A stretch of DNA of 64,000 bases from NCBI GenBank assembly GCA_964019165.1, contig OZ025284.1, positions 4,459,773-4,523,772 of the forward strand, in the 5' to 3' direction. Each line of letters starts with the position of its first letter. Positions within the stretch are counted from its first letter, which is position 1. The stretch comes from Mastigias papua (Eukaryota > Cnidaria > Scyphozoa > Rhizostomeae > Mastigiidae). Under the pieces are notes generated by a model. The model had not been told where the DNA came from. It did no database searches and worked only from the letters and a program-made list of their open reading frames with translations. The position numbers were made by a program, and so were the translations under genes. This document shows positions 12,401-27,244 of the stretch, piece by piece.

Positions 12401-15372
12401 AATGTCATATGACCATCAGATCTGTCGTCATTGCTGTATTGTCAGACTTTGCACACATACGTATTTTAGGCCCATCACAACCAATCACAACATGTGCATA
12501 TACTGTTGTATGATTGAAATTGAGTGCAAGTGCGCCAATCTCATGCATTAAACGTCTTTTGCATCCATGGTTGCACCGATGCCAGTAGTTTAGCCAATGT
12601 TTCCTACTCAAATTAGCCTTAGTCTTTGTTTTTACACTATATACAGCTTTAAAGTGCTTTACATGTCGCACAACTGACAATACTGTGCAAGGCCTATAAT
12701 CACTATAAGTACGTGTGTCATAGCTCCAAAACATAATCTAAGCATATTTGTACAGTAAATCTAGCATTTATAATGTCATATGACCATCAGATCTGTCGTC
12801 ATTGCTGTATTGTCAGACTTTGCACACATACGTATTTTAGGCCCATCACAATCAATCACAACATGTGCATATACTGTTGTATGATTGAAATTGAGTGCAA
12901 GTGCGTCAATCTCATGCATTAAACGTCTTTTACATCTATGGTTGCACCGAAGCCAGTAGTTTAGCCAATGTTTCCTACTCAAATTAGCCTTAGTCTTTGT
13001 TTTTACACTATATACAGCTTTAAAGTGCTTTACATGTCGCAAAACTGACAATACTGTGCAAGGCCTACAATCACTATAAGTACGTGTGTCATAGCTCCAA
13101 AACATAATCTAAGCATATTTGTACAGTGAATCTAGTATTTATAATGTCATATGACCATCAGATCTGTCGTCATTGCTGTATTGTCAGACTTTGCACACAT
13201 ACGTATTTTAGGCCCATAACAACCAATCACAACATGTGCATATACTGTTGTATGATTGAAATTGAGTGCAAGTGCGTCAATCTCATGCATTAAACGTCTT
13301 TTACATCTATGGTTGCACCGATGCCAGTAGTTTAGCCAATGTTTCCTACTCAAATTAGCCTTAGTCTTTGTTTTTACACTATATACAGCTTTAAAGTGCT
13401 TTACATGTCGCAAAACTGACAATACTGTGCAAGGCCTACAATCACTAGAAGTACGTGTGTCATAGCTCCAAAACATAATCTGAGCATATTTGTACAGTGA
13501 ATCTAGCATTTATAATGTCATATGACCATCAGATCTGTCGTCATTGCTGTATTGTCAGACTTTGCACACATACGTATTTAAGGCCCATCACAACCAATCA
13601 CAACATGTGCATATACTGTTGTATGATTGAAATTGAGTGCAAGTGCGTCAATCTCATGCATTAAACGTCTTTTACATCTATGGTTGCACCGATGCCAGTA
13701 GTTTAGCCAATGTTTCCTACTCAAATTAGCCTTAGTCTTTGTTTTTACACTATATACAGCTTTAAAGTGCTTTACATGTCGCAAAACTGACAATACTGTG
13801 CAAGGCCTACAATCACTATAAGTACGTGTGTCATAGCTCCAGAACATAATCTAAGCATATTTGTACAGTGAATCTAGTATTTATAATGTCATATGACCAT
13901 CAGATCTGTCGTCATTGCTGTATTGTCAGACTTTGCACACATACGTATTTTAGGCCCATCACAACCAATCACAACATGTGCATATACTGTTGTATGATTG
14001 AAATTGAGTGCAAGTGCGTCAATCTCATGCATTAAACGTCTTTTGCATCCATGGTTGCACCGATGCCAGTAGTTTAGCCAATGTTTCCTACTCAAATTAG
14101 CCTTAGTCTTTGTTTTTACACTATATACAGCTTTAAAGTGCTTTACATGTCGCACAACTGACAATACTGTGCAAGGCCTACAATCACTATAAGTACGTGT
14201 GTCATAGCTCCAAAACATAATCTAAGCATATTTGTACAGTAAATCTAGCATTTATAATGTCATATGACCATCAGATCTGTCGTCATTGCTGTATTGTCAG
14301 ACTTTGCACACATACGTATTTTAGGCCCATCACAACCAATCACAACATGTGCATATACTGTTGTATGATTGAAATTGAGTGCAAGTGCGTCAATCTCATG
14401 CATTAAACGTCTTTTACATCTATGGTTGCACCGAAGCCAGTAGTTTAGCCAATGTTTCCTACTCAAATTAGCTTTAGTCTTTGTTTTTACACTATATACA
14501 GCTTTAAAGTGCTTTACATGTCGCAAAACTGACAATACTGTGCAAGGCCTACAATCACTATAAGTACGTGTGTCATAGCTCCAGAACATAATCTAAGCAT
14601 ATTTGTACAGTGAATCTAGTATTTATAATGTCATATGACCATCAGATCTGTCGTCATTGCTGTATTGTCAGACTTTGCACACATACGTATTTTAGGCCCA
14701 TCACAACCAATCACAACATGAGCATATACTGTTGTATGATTGAAATTGAGTGCAAGTGCGTCATTTTAATGCATTAAACGTCTTTTACATCTATGGTTGC
14801 ACCGATGCCAGTAGTTTAGCCAATGTTTCCTACTCAAATTAGCCTTAGTCTTTGTTTTTACACTATATACAACTTTAAAGTGCTTTACATGTCGCAAAAC
14901 TGACAATACTGTGCAAGGCCTACAATCACTAGAAGTACGTGTGTCATAGCTCCAAAACATAATCTAAGCATATTTGTACAGTGAATCTAGCATTTATAAT
15001 GTCATATGACCATCAGATCTGTCGTCATTGCTGTATTGTCAGACTTTGCACACATACGTGTTTTAGGCCCATCACAACCAATCACAACATGAGCATATAC
15101 TGTTGTATGATTGAAATTGAGTGCAAGTGCGTCAATCTCATGCATTAAACGTCTTTTACATCTATGGTTGCACCGATACCAGTAGTTTAGCCAATGTTTC
15201 CTACTCAAATTAGCCTTAGTCTTTGTTTTTACACTATATACAGCTTTAAAGTGCTTTACATGTCGCAAAACTGACAATACTGTGCAAGGCCTACAATCAC
15301 TATAAGTACGTGTGTCATAGCTCAAGAACATAATCTAAGCATATTTGTAGAGTGAATCTAGCATTTATAATG
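9437..15372. repeat. 16-monomer higher-order unit, copy A (m25-m40)
   Basis: This 5,936-bp unit is followed directly by a near-identical copy. Diagnostic monomers in order include m25 (TTGAACAG and CCAAACAC), m27 (ATACACCTTTAAAG), m30 (GTGAATCTC and CCATAACAT), m31 (TTTGAACAC and ATGTACAT), m32 (AATGGTTCC), m33 (GCGCCAATC and CCTATAATC), m38 (TTAGCTTTAGTC) and m40 (ACGTGTTTTAGG). A smaller repeat is nested inside: m32-m34 resemble m36-m38 at a 1,484-bp (4-monomer) offset. Broken minus-strand frames in m27, m32, m36 and m39 are reproduced in copy B. Confidence 0.95.
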
Positions 15373-18300
15373 TCATATGACCATCAGATCTGTCGTCATT
15401 GCTGTATTGTCAGACTTTGCACACATACGTATTTTAGGCCCATAACAACCAAACACAACATGTGCATATACTGTTGTATGATTGAAATTGAGTGCAAGTG
15501 CGTCAATCTCATGCATTAAACGTCTTTTACATCTATGGTTGCACCGATGCCAGTAGTTTAGCCAATGTTTCCTACTCAAATTAGCCTTAGTCTTTGTTTT
15601 TACACTATATACAGCTTTAAAGTGCTTTACATGTCGCAAAACTGACAATACTGTGCAAGGCCTACAATCACTAGAAGTACGTGTGTCAGAGCTCCAAAAC
15701 ATAATCTGAGCATATTTGAACAGTGAATCTAGCATTTATAATGTCATATGACCATCAGATCTGTCGTCATTGCTGTATTGTCAGACTTTGCACACATACG
15801 TATTTTAGGCCCATCACAACCAATCACAACATGTGCATATACTGTTGTATGATTGAAATTGAGTGCAAGTGCGTCAATCTCATGCATTAAACGTCTTTTA
15901 CATCTATGGTTGCACCGATACCAGTAGTTTAGCCAATGTTTCCTACTCAAATTAGCCTTAGTCTTTGTTTTTACACTATATACAGCTTTAAAGTGCTTTA
16001 CATGTCGCAAACCTGACAATACTGTGCAAGGCCTACAATAACTATACGTACGTGTGTCATAGCTCAAGAACATAATCTAAGCATATTTGTACAGTGAATC
16101 TAGTATTTATAATGTCATATGACCATCAGATCTGTCGTCATTGCTGTATTGCCAGACTTTGCACACATACGTATTTTAGGCCCATCACAACCAATCACAA
16201 CATGAGCATATACTGTTGTATGATTGAAATTGAGTGCAAGTGCGTCATTTTAATGCATTACACGTCTTTTACATCTATGGTTGCACCGATGCCAGTAGTT
16301 TAGCCAATGTTTCCTACTCAAATTAGCCTTAGTCTTTGTTTTTACACTATATACACCTTTAAAGTGCTTTACATGTCGCAAAACTGACAATACTGTGCAA
16401 GGCCTACAATCACTAGAAGTACGTGTGTCATAGCTCCAAAACATAATCTGAGCATATTTGTACAGTGAATCTAGCATTTATAATGTCATATGACCATCAG
16501 ATCTGTAATCATTGCTGTATTGTCAGACTTTGCACACATACGTATTTTAGGCCCATCACAACCAATCACAACATGTGCATATACTGTTGTATGATTGAAA
16601 TTGAGTGCAAGTGCGTCAATCTCATGCATTAAACGTCTTTTACATCTATGGTTGCACCGATACCAGTAGTTTAGCCAATGTTTCCTACTCAAATTAGCCT
16701 TAGTCTTTGTTTTTACACTATATACAGCTTTAAAGTGCTTTACATGTCGCACAACTGACAATACTGTGCAAGGCCTACAATCACTATAAGTACGTGTGTC
16801 ATAGCTCCAAAACATAATCTAAGCATATTTGTACAGTGAATCTAGCATTTATAATGTCATATGACCATCAGATCTGTAATCATTGCTGTATTGTCAGACT
16901 TTGCACACATACGTATTTTAGGCCCATCACAACCAATCACAACATGTGCATATACTGTTGTATGATTGAAATTGAGTGCAAGTGCGTCAATCTCATGCAT
17001 TAAACGTCTTTTACATCTATGGTTGCACCGATGCCAGTAGTTTAGCCAATGTTTCCTACTCAAATTAGCCTTAGTCTTTGTTTTTACACTATATACAGCT
17101 TTAAAGTGCTTTACATGTCGCAAAACTGACAATACTGTGCAAGGCCTACAATCACCATAAGTACGTGTGTCATAGCTCCAAAACATAATCTAAGCATATT
17201 TGTACAGTGAATCTAGCATTTATAATGTCATATGACCATCAGATCTGTCGTCATTGCTGTATTGTCAGACTTTGCACACATACGTATTTTAGGCCCATAA
17301 CAACCAATCACAACATGTGCATATACTGTTGTATGATTGAAATTGAGTGCAAGTGCGTGAATCTCATGCATTAAACCTATGTTACATCTATGGTTGCACC
17401 GATGCCAGTAGTTTAGCCAATGTTTCCTACTCAAATTAGCCTTAGTCTTTGTTTTTACACTATATACAGCTTTAAAGTGCTTTACATGTCGCAAAACTGA
17501 CAATACTGTGCAAGGCCTACAATCACTAGAAGTACGTGTGTCATAGCTCCATAACATAATCTGAGCATATTTGTACAGTGAATCTAGCATTTATAATGTC
17601 ATATGACCATCAGATCTGTCGTCATTGCTGTATTGTCAGACTTTGAACACATACGTATTTTAGGCCCATCACAACCAATCACAACATGTACATATACTGT
17701 TGTATGATTGAAATTGAGTGCAAGTGCGTCAATCTCATGCATTAAACGTCTTTTACATCTATGGTTGCACCGATGCCAGTAGTTTAGCCAATGTTTCCTA
17801 CTCAAATTAGCCTTAGTCTTTGTTTTTACACTATATACAGCTTTAAAGTGCTTTACATGTCGCGACACTGACAATACTGTGCAAGGCCTACAATCACCAT
17901 AAGTACGTGTGTTATAGCTCCAGAACATAATCTAAGCATATTTGTACAGTGAATCTAGCATTTATAATGTCATATGACCATCAGATCTGTCGTCATTGCT
18001 GTATTGTCAGACTTTGCACACATACGTATTTAAGGCCCATCACAACCAATCACAACATGTGCATATACTGTTGTATGATTGAAATTGAGTGCAAGTGCGT
18101 CAATCTCATGCATTAAACGTCTTTTACATCTATGGTTGCACCGATGCCAGTAGTTTAGCCAATGGTTCCTACTCAAATTAGCCTTAGTCTTTGTTTTTAC
18201 ACTATATACAGCTTTAAAGTGCTTTACATGTCGCAAAACTGACAATACTGTGCAAGGCCTACAATCACTATAAGTACGTGTGTCATAGCTCCAGAACATA

Positions 18301-21230
18301 ATCTAAGCATATTTGTACAGTGAATCTAGTATTTATAATGTCATATGACCATCAGATCTGTCGTCATTGCTGTATTGTCAGACTTTGCACACATACGTAT
18401 TTTAGGCCCATCACAACCAATCACAACATGTGCATATACTGTTGTATGATTGAAATTGAGTGCAAGTGCGCCAATCTCATGCATTAAACGTCTTTTGCAT
18501 CCATGGTTGCACCGATGCCAGTAGTTTAGCCAATGTTTCCTACTCAAATTAGCCTTAGTCTTTGTTTTTACACTATATACAGCTTTAAAGTGCTTTACAT
18601 GTCGCACAACTGACAATACTGTGCAAGGCCTATAATCACTATAAGTACGTGTGTCATAGCTCCAAAACATAATCTAAGCATATTTGTACAGTAAATCTAG
18701 CATTTATAATGTCATATGACCATCAGATCTGTCGTCATTGCTGTATTGTCAGACTTTGCACACATACGTATTTTAGGCCCATCACAACCAATCACAACAT
18801 GTGCATATACTGTTGTATGATTGAAATTGAGTGCAAGTGCGTCAATCTCATGCATTAAACGTCTTTTACATCTATGGTTGCACCGAAGCCAGTAGTTTAG
18901 CCAATGTTTCCTACTCAAATTAGCCTTAGTCTTTGTTTTTACACTATATACAGCTTTAAAGTGCTTTACATGTCGCAAAACTGACAATACTGTGCAAGGC
19001 CTACAATCACTATAAGTACGTGTGTCATAGCTCCAGAACATAATCTAAGCATATTTGTACAGTGAATCTAGTATTTATAATGTCATATGACCATCAGATC
19101 TGTCGTCATTGCTGTATTGTCAGACTTTGCACACATACGTATTTTAGGCCCATAACAACCAATCACAACATGTGCATATACTGTTGTATGATTGAAATTG
19201 AGTGCAAGTGCGTCAATCTCATGCATTAAACGTCTTTTACATCTATGGTTGCACCGATGCCAGTAGTTTAGCCAATGTTTCCTACTCAAATTAGCCTTAG
19301 TCTTTGTTTTTACACTATATACAGCTTTAAAGTGCTTTACATGTCGCAAAACTGACAATACTGTGCAAGGCCTACAATCACTAGAAGTACGTGTGTCATA
19401 GCTCCAAAACATAATCTGAGCATATTTGTACAGTGAATCTAGCATTTATAATGTCATATGACCATCAGATCTGTCGTCATTGCTGTATTGTCAGACTTTG
19501 CACACATACGTATTTAAGGCCCATCACAACCAATCACAACATGTGCATATACTGTTGTATGATTGAAATTGAGTGCAAGTGCGTCAATCTCATGCATTAA
19601 ACGTCTTTTACATCTATGGTTGCACCGATGCCAGTAGTTTAGCCAATGTTTCCTACTCAAATTAGCCTTAGTCTTTGTTTTTACACTATATACAGCTTTA
19701 AAGTGCTTTACATGTCGCAAAACTGACAATACTGTGCAAGGCCTACAATCACTATAAGTACGTGTGTCATAGCTCCAGAACATAATCTAAGCATATTTGT
19801 ACAGTGAATCTAGTATTTATAATGTCATATGACCATCAGATCTGTCGTCATTGCTGTATTGTCAGACTTTGCACACATACGTATTTTAGGCCCATCACAA
19901 CCAATCACAACATGTGCATATACTGTTGTATGATTGAAATTGAGTGCAAGTGCGTCAATCTCATGCATTAAACGTCTTTTGCATCCATGGTTGCACCGAT
20001 GCCAGTAGTTTAGCCAATGTTTCCTACTCAAATTAGCCTTAGTCTTTGTTTTTACACTATATACAGCTTTAAAGTGCTTTACATGTCGCACAACTGACAA
20101 TACTGTGCAAGGCCTACAATCACTATAAGTACGTGTGTCATAGCTCCAAAACATAATCTAAGCATATTTGTACAGTAAATCTAGCATTTATAATGTCATA
20201 TGACCATCAGATCTGTCGTCATTGCTGTATTGTCAGACTTTGCACACATACGTATTTTAGGCCCATCACAACCAATCACAACATGTGCATATACTGTTGT
20301 ATGATTGAAATTGAGTGCAAGTGCGTCAATCTCATGCATTAAACGTCTTTTACATCTATGGTTGCACCGAAGCCAGTAGTTTAGCCAATGTTTCCTACTC
20401 AAATTAGCTTTAGTCTTTGTTTTTACACTATATACAGCTTTAAAGTGCTTTACATGTCGCAAAACTGACAATACTGTGCAAGGCCTACAATCACTATAAG
20501 TACGTGTGTCATAGCTCCAGAACATAATCTAAGCATATTTGTACAGTGAATCTAGTATTTATAATGTCATATGACCATCAGATCTGTCGTCATTGCTGTA
20601 TTGTCAGACTTTGCACACATACGTATTTTAGGCCCATCACAACCAATCACAACATGAGCATATACTGTTGTATGATTGAAATTGAGTGCAAGTGCGTCAT
20701 TTTAATGCATTAAACGTCTTTTACATCTATGGTTGCACCGATGCCAGTAGTTTAGCCAATGTTTCCTACTCAAATTAGCCTTAGTCTTTGTTTTTACACT
20801 ATATACAACTTTAAAGTGCTTTACATGTCGCAAAACTGACAATACTGTGCAAGGCCTACAATCACTAGAAGTACGTGTGTCATAGCTCCAAAACATAATC
20901 TAAGCATATTTGTACAGTGAATCTAGCATTTATAATGTCATATGACCATCAGATCTGTCGTCATTGCTGTATTGTCAGACTTTGCACACATACGTGTTTT
21001 AGGCCCATCACAACCAATCACAACATGAGCATATACTGTTGTATGATTGAAATTGAGTGCAAGTGCGTCAATCTCATGCATTAAACGTCTTTTACATCTA
21101 TGGTTGCACCGATACCAGTAGTTTAGCCAATGTTTCCTACTCAAATTAGCCTTAGTCTTTGTTTTTACACTATATACAGCTTTAAAGTGCTTTACATGTC
21201 GCAAAACTGACAATACTGTGCAAGGCCTAC
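15373..21230. repeat. 16-monomer higher-order unit, copy B (m41 to most of m56)
   Basis: Every diagnostic monomer of copy A recurs 5,936 bp later. I see only about ten differences, among them CATTGCCAG near 16150, a cluster at 17377-17381 (m46), CGCGACACTG at 17861-17870 (m47), and CAACCAATC in m50 where m34 has CAATCAATC. The match ends inside m56: its first two thirds follow m40, but after about 21230 it switches to the AATAACTATACG type with TCTGAGC, which continues in m57. The breakpoint is therefore within a monomer, as expected for unequal crossing-over. Confidence 0.93.
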
Positions 21231-24200
21231 AATAACTATACGTACGTGTGTCATAGCTCCAAAACATAATCTGAGCATATTTGTACAGTTAATCTAGCAT
21301 TTATAATGTCATATGACCATCAGATCTGTAATCATTGCTGTATTGTCAGACTTTGCACACATACGTATTTTAGGCCCATCACAACCAATCACAACATGTG
21401 CATATACTGTTGTATGATTGAAATTGAGTGCAAGTGCGTCAATCTCATGCATTAAACGTCTTTTACATCTATGGTTGCACCGATACCAGTAGTTTAGCCA
21501 ATGTTTCCTACTCAAATTAGCCTTAGTCTTTGTTTTTACACTATATACAGCTTTAAAGTGCTTTACATGTCGCAAAACTGACAATACTGTGCAAGGCCTA
21601 CAATAACTATTCGTACGTGTGTCATAGCTCCAAAACATAATCTGAGCATATTTGTACAGTGAATCTAGCATTTATAATGTCATATGACCATCAGATCTGT
21701 AATCATTGCTGTATTGTCAGACTTTGCACACATACGTATTTTAGGCCCATCACAACCAATCACAACATGTGCATATACTGTTGTATGATTGAAATTGAGT
21801 GCAAGTGCGTCAATCTCATGCATTAAACGTCTGTTACATCTATGGTTGCACCGATGCCAGTAGTTTAGCCAATGTTTCCTACTCAAATTAGCCTTAGTCT
21901 TTGTTTTTACACTATATACAGCTTTAAAGTGCTTTACATGTCGCAAAACTGACAATACTGTGCAAGGCCTACAATCACTATAAGTACGTGTGTCATAGCT
22001 CCAAAACATAATCTAAGCATATTTGTACAGTGAATCTAGCATTTATAATGTCATATGACCATCAGATCTGTCGTCATTGCTGTATTGTCAGACTTTGCAC
22101 ACATACGTATTTTAGGCCCATCACAACCAATCACAACATGAGCATATACTGTTGTATGATTGAAATTGAGTGCAAGTGCGTCAATCTCATGCATTAAACG
22201 TCTTTTACATCTATGGTTGCACCGATGCCAGTAGTTTAGCCAATGTTTCCTACTCAAATTAGCCTTAGTCTTTGTTTTTACACTATATACAGCTTTAAAG
22301 TGCTTTACATGTCGCAAAACTGACAATACTGTGCAAGGCCTACAATCACTATAAGTACGTGTGTCATAGCTCCAGAACATAATCTAAGCATATTTGTACA
22401 GTGAATCTAGCATTTATAATGTCATATGACCATCAGATCTGTCGTCATTGCTGTATTGTCAGACTTTGCACACATACGTATTTTAGGCCCATAACAACCA
22501 ATCACAACATGTGCATATACTGTTGTATGATTGAAATTGAGTGCAAGTGCGTCAATCTCATGCATTAAACGTCTTTTACATCTATGGTTGCACCGATACC
22601 AGTAGTTTAGCCAATGTTTCCTACTCAAATTAGCCTTAGTCTTTGTTTTTACACTATATACAGCTTTAAAGTGCTTTACATGTCGCAAAACTGACAATAC
22701 TGTGCAAGGCCTACAATAACTATACGTACGTGTGTCATAGCTCCAAGACATAATCTGAGCATATTTGTACAGTGAATCTAGCATTTATAATGTCATATGA
22801 CCATCAGATCTGTCGTCATTGCTGTATTGTCAGACTTTGCACACATACGTATTTTAGGCCCATAACAACCAATCACAACATGTGCATATACTGTTGTATG
22901 ATTGAAATTGAGTGCAAGTGCGTCAATCTCATGCATTAAACGTCTTTTACATCTATGGTTGCACCGATGCCAGTAGTTTAGCCAATGTTTCCTACTCAAA
23001 TTAGCCTTAGTCTTTGTTTTTACACTATATACAGCTTTAAAGTGCTTTACATGTCGCACAACTGACAATACTGTGCAAGGCCTACAATCACCATAAGTAC
23101 GTGTGTTATAGCTCCAGAACATAATCTAAGCATATTTGTACAGTGAATCTAGCATTTATAATGTCATATGACCATCAGATCTGTCGTCATTGCTGTATTG
23201 TCAGACTTTGCACACATACGTATTTAAGGCCCATCACAACCAATCACAACATGTGCATATACTGTTGTATGATTGACATTGAGTGCAAGTGCGTCAATCT
23301 CATGCATTAAACGTCTTTTACATCTATGGTTGCACCGATGCCAGTAGATTAGCCAATGTTTCCTACACAAATTAGCCTTAGTCTTTGTTTTTACACTATA
23401 TACAGCTTTAAAGTGCTTTACATGTCGCAAAACTGACAATACTGTGCAAGGCCTACAATCACTATAAGTACGTGTGTCATAGCTCCAGAACATAATCTAA
23501 GCATATTTGTACAGTGAATCTAGTATTTATAATGTCATATGACCATCAGATCTGTCGTCATTGCTGTATTGTCAGACTTTGCACACATACGTATTTTAGG
23601 CCCATCACAACCAATCACAACATGTGCATATACTGTTGTATGATTGAAATTGAGTGCAAGTGCGTCAATCTCATGCATTAAACGTCTTTTGCATCCATGG
23701 TTGCACCGATGCCAGTAGTTTAGCCAATGTTTCCTACTCAAATTAGCCTTAGTCTTTGTTTTTACACTATATACAGCTTTAAAGTGCTTTACATGTCGCA
23801 CAACTGACAATACTGTGCAAGGCCTACAATCACTATAAGTACGTGTGTCATAGCTCCAAAACATAATCTAAGCATATTTGTACAGTGAATCTAGCATTTA
23901 TAATGTCATATGACCATCAGATCTGTCGTCATTGCTGTATTGTCAGACTTTGCACACATACGTATTTTAGGCCCATAACAACCAATCACAACATGTGCAT
24001 ATACTGTTGTATGATTGAAATTGAGTGCAAGTGCGTCAATCTCATGCATTAAACGTCTTTTACATCTATGGTTGCACCGATGCCAGTAGTTTAGCCAATG
24101 TTTCCTACTCAAATTAGCCTTAGTCTTTGTTTTTACACTATATACAGCTTTAAAGTGCTTTACATGTCGCAAAACTGACAATACTGTGCAAGGCCTACAA

Positions 24201-27200
24201 TCACCATAAGTACGTGTGTTATAGCTCCAGAACATAATCTAAGCATATTTGTACAGTGAATCTAGCATTTATAATGTCATATGACCATCAGATCTGTCGT
24301 CATTGCTGTATTGTCAGACTTTGCACACATACGTATTTTAGGCCCATAACAACCAATCACAACATGTGCATATACTGTTGTATGATTGAAATTGAGTGCA
24401 AGTGCGTCAATCTCATGCATTAAACGTCTTTTACATCTATGGTTGCACCGATGCCAGTAGTTTAGCCAATGTTTCCTACTCAAATTAGCCTTAGTCTTTG
24501 TTTTTACACTATATACAGCTTTAAAGTGCTTTACATGTCGCACAACTGACAATACTGTGCAAGGCCTACAATCACCATAAGTACGTGTGTTATAGCTCCA
24601 GAACATAATCTAAGCATATTTGTACAGTGAATCTAGTATTTATAATGTCATATGACCATCAGATCTGTCGTCATTGCTGTATTGTCAGACTTTGCACACA
24701 TACGTATTTTAGGCCCATCACAACCAATCACAACATGTGCATATACTGTTGTATGATTGAAATTGAGTGCAAGTGCGTCAATCTCATGCATTAAACGTCT
24801 TTTGCATCCATGGTTGCACCGATGCCAGTAGTTTAGCCAATGTTTCCTACTCAAATTAGCCTTAGTCTTTGTTTTTACACTATATACAGCTTTAAAGTGC
24901 TTTACATGTCGCACAACTGACAATACTGTGCAAGGCCTACAATCACTATAAGTACGTGTGTCATAGCTCCAAAACATAATCTAAGCATATTTGTACAGTG
25001 AATCTAGCATTTATAATGTCATATGACCATCAGATCTGTCGTCATTGCTGTATTGCCAGACTTTGCACACATACGTATTTTAGGCCCATCACAACCAATC
25101 ACAACATGAGCATATACTGTTGTATGATTGAAATTGAGTGCAAGTGCGTCAATCTCATGCATTAAACGTCTTTTACATCTATGGTTGCACCGAAGCCAGT
25201 AGTTTAGCCAATGTTTCCTACTCAAATTAGCCTTAGTCTTTGTTTTTACACTATATACAGCTTTAAAGTGCTTTACATGTCGCAAAACTGACAATACTGT
25301 GCAAGGCCTACAATCACTATAAGTACGTGTGTCATAGCTCCAGAACATAATCTAAGCATATTTGTACAGTGAATCTAGCATTTATAATGTCATATGACCA
25401 TCAGATCTGTCGTCATTGCTGTATTGTCAGACTTTGCACACATACGTGTTTTAGGCCCATCACAACCAATCACAACATGAGCATATACTGTTGTATGATT
25501 GAAATTGAGTGCAAGTGCGTCAATCTCATGCATTACACGTCTTTTACATCTATGGTTGCACCGATACCAGTAGTTTAGCCAATGTTTCCTACTCAAATTA
25601 GCCTTAGTCTTTGTTTTTACACTATATACAGCTTTAAAGTGCTTTACATGTCGCACAACTGACAATACTGTGCAAGGCCTACAATCACTATAAGTACGTG
25701 TGTCATAGCTCCAAAACATAATCTAAGCATATTTGTACAGTGAATCTAGCATTTATAGTGTCATATGACCATCAGATCTGTCGTCATTGCTGTATTGTCA
25801 GACTTTGCACACATACGTATTTTAGGCCCATCACAACCAATCACAACATGTGCATATACTGTTGTATAATTGAAATTGAGTGCAAGTGCGTCAATCTCAT
25901 GCATTAAACGTCTTTTACATCTATGGTTGCACCGATGCCAGTAGTTTAGCCAATGTTTCCTACTCAAATTAGCCTTAGTCTTTGTTTTTACACTATATAC
26001 AGCTTTAAAGTGCTTTACATGTCGCAAAACTGACAATACTGTGCAAGGCCTACAATCACTATAAGTACGTGTGTCATAGCTCCAGAACATAATCTAAGCA
26101 TATTTGTAGAGTGAATCTAGCATTTATAATGTCATATGACCATCAGATCTGTCGTCATTGCTGTATTGTCAGACTTTGCACACATACGTATTTTAGGCCC
26201 ATCACAACCAATCACAACATGTGCATATACTGTTGTATGATTGAAATTGAGTGCAAGTGCGTCAATCTCATGCATTAAACGTCTTTTGCATCCATGGTTG
26301 CACCGATGCCAGTAGTTTAGCCAATGTTTCCTACTCAAATTAGCCTTAGTCTTTGTTTTTACACTATATACAGCTTTAAAGTGCTTTACATGTCGCACAA
26401 CTGACAATACTGTGCAAGGCCTACAATCACTATAAGTACGTGTGTCATAGCTCCAAAACATAATCTAAGCATATTTGTACAGTAAATCTAGCATTTATAA
26501 TGTCATATGACCATCAGATCTGTCGTCATTGCTGTATTGTCAGACTTTGCACACATACGTATTTTAGGCCCATCACAACCAATCACAACATGTGCATATA
26601 CTGTTGTATGATTGAAATTGAGTGCAAGTGCGTCAATCTCATGCATTAAACGTCTTTTACATCTATGGTTGCACCGAAGCCAGTAGTTTAGCCAATGTTT
26701 CCTACTCAAATTAGCCTTAGTCTTTGTTTTTACACTATATACAGCTTTAAAGTGCTTTACATGTCGCAAAACTGACAATACTGTGCAAGGCCTACAATCA
26801 CTATAAGTACGTGTGTCATAGCTCCAAAACATAATCTAAGCATATTTGTACAGTAAATCTAGCATTTATAATGTCATATGACCATCAGATCTGTCGTCAT
26901 TGCTGTATTGTCAGACTTTGCACACATACGTATTTTAGGCCCATCACAACCAATCACAACATGTGCATATACTGTTGTATGATTGAAATTGAGTGCAAGT
27001 GCGTCAATCTCATGCATTAAACGTCTTTTACATCTATGGTTGCACCGAAGCCAGTAGTTTAGCCAATGTTTCCTACTCAAATTAGCCTTAGTCTTTGTTT
27101 TTACACTATATACAGCTTTAAAGTGCTTTACATGTCGCAAAACTGACAATACTGTGCAAGGCCTACAATCACTATAAGTACGTGTGTCATAGCTCCAGAA

Positions 27201-27244
27201 CATAATCTAAGCATATTTGTACAGTGAATCTAGTATTTATAATG
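21231..27244. repeat. Mixed monomers, end of m56 through m72
   Basis: The region contains several subtypes without one dominant period. m57, m58 and m60 carry AATAACTA or GTAATCATT types. m61 (22793) matches m65 (24277), 4 monomers apart, and m64-m65 form a near-identical neighbouring pair with CCATAACAACC and GTGTTATAG. A GCATCCATGG monomer followed by an ACCGAAGCC monomer occurs as m66-m67 and m70-m71 and also inside the 16-monomer unit (m33-m34, m37-m38). m71 and m72 are near-identical neighbours. m62 has TATTTAAGG and CTACACAAATT. Confidence 0.8.
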
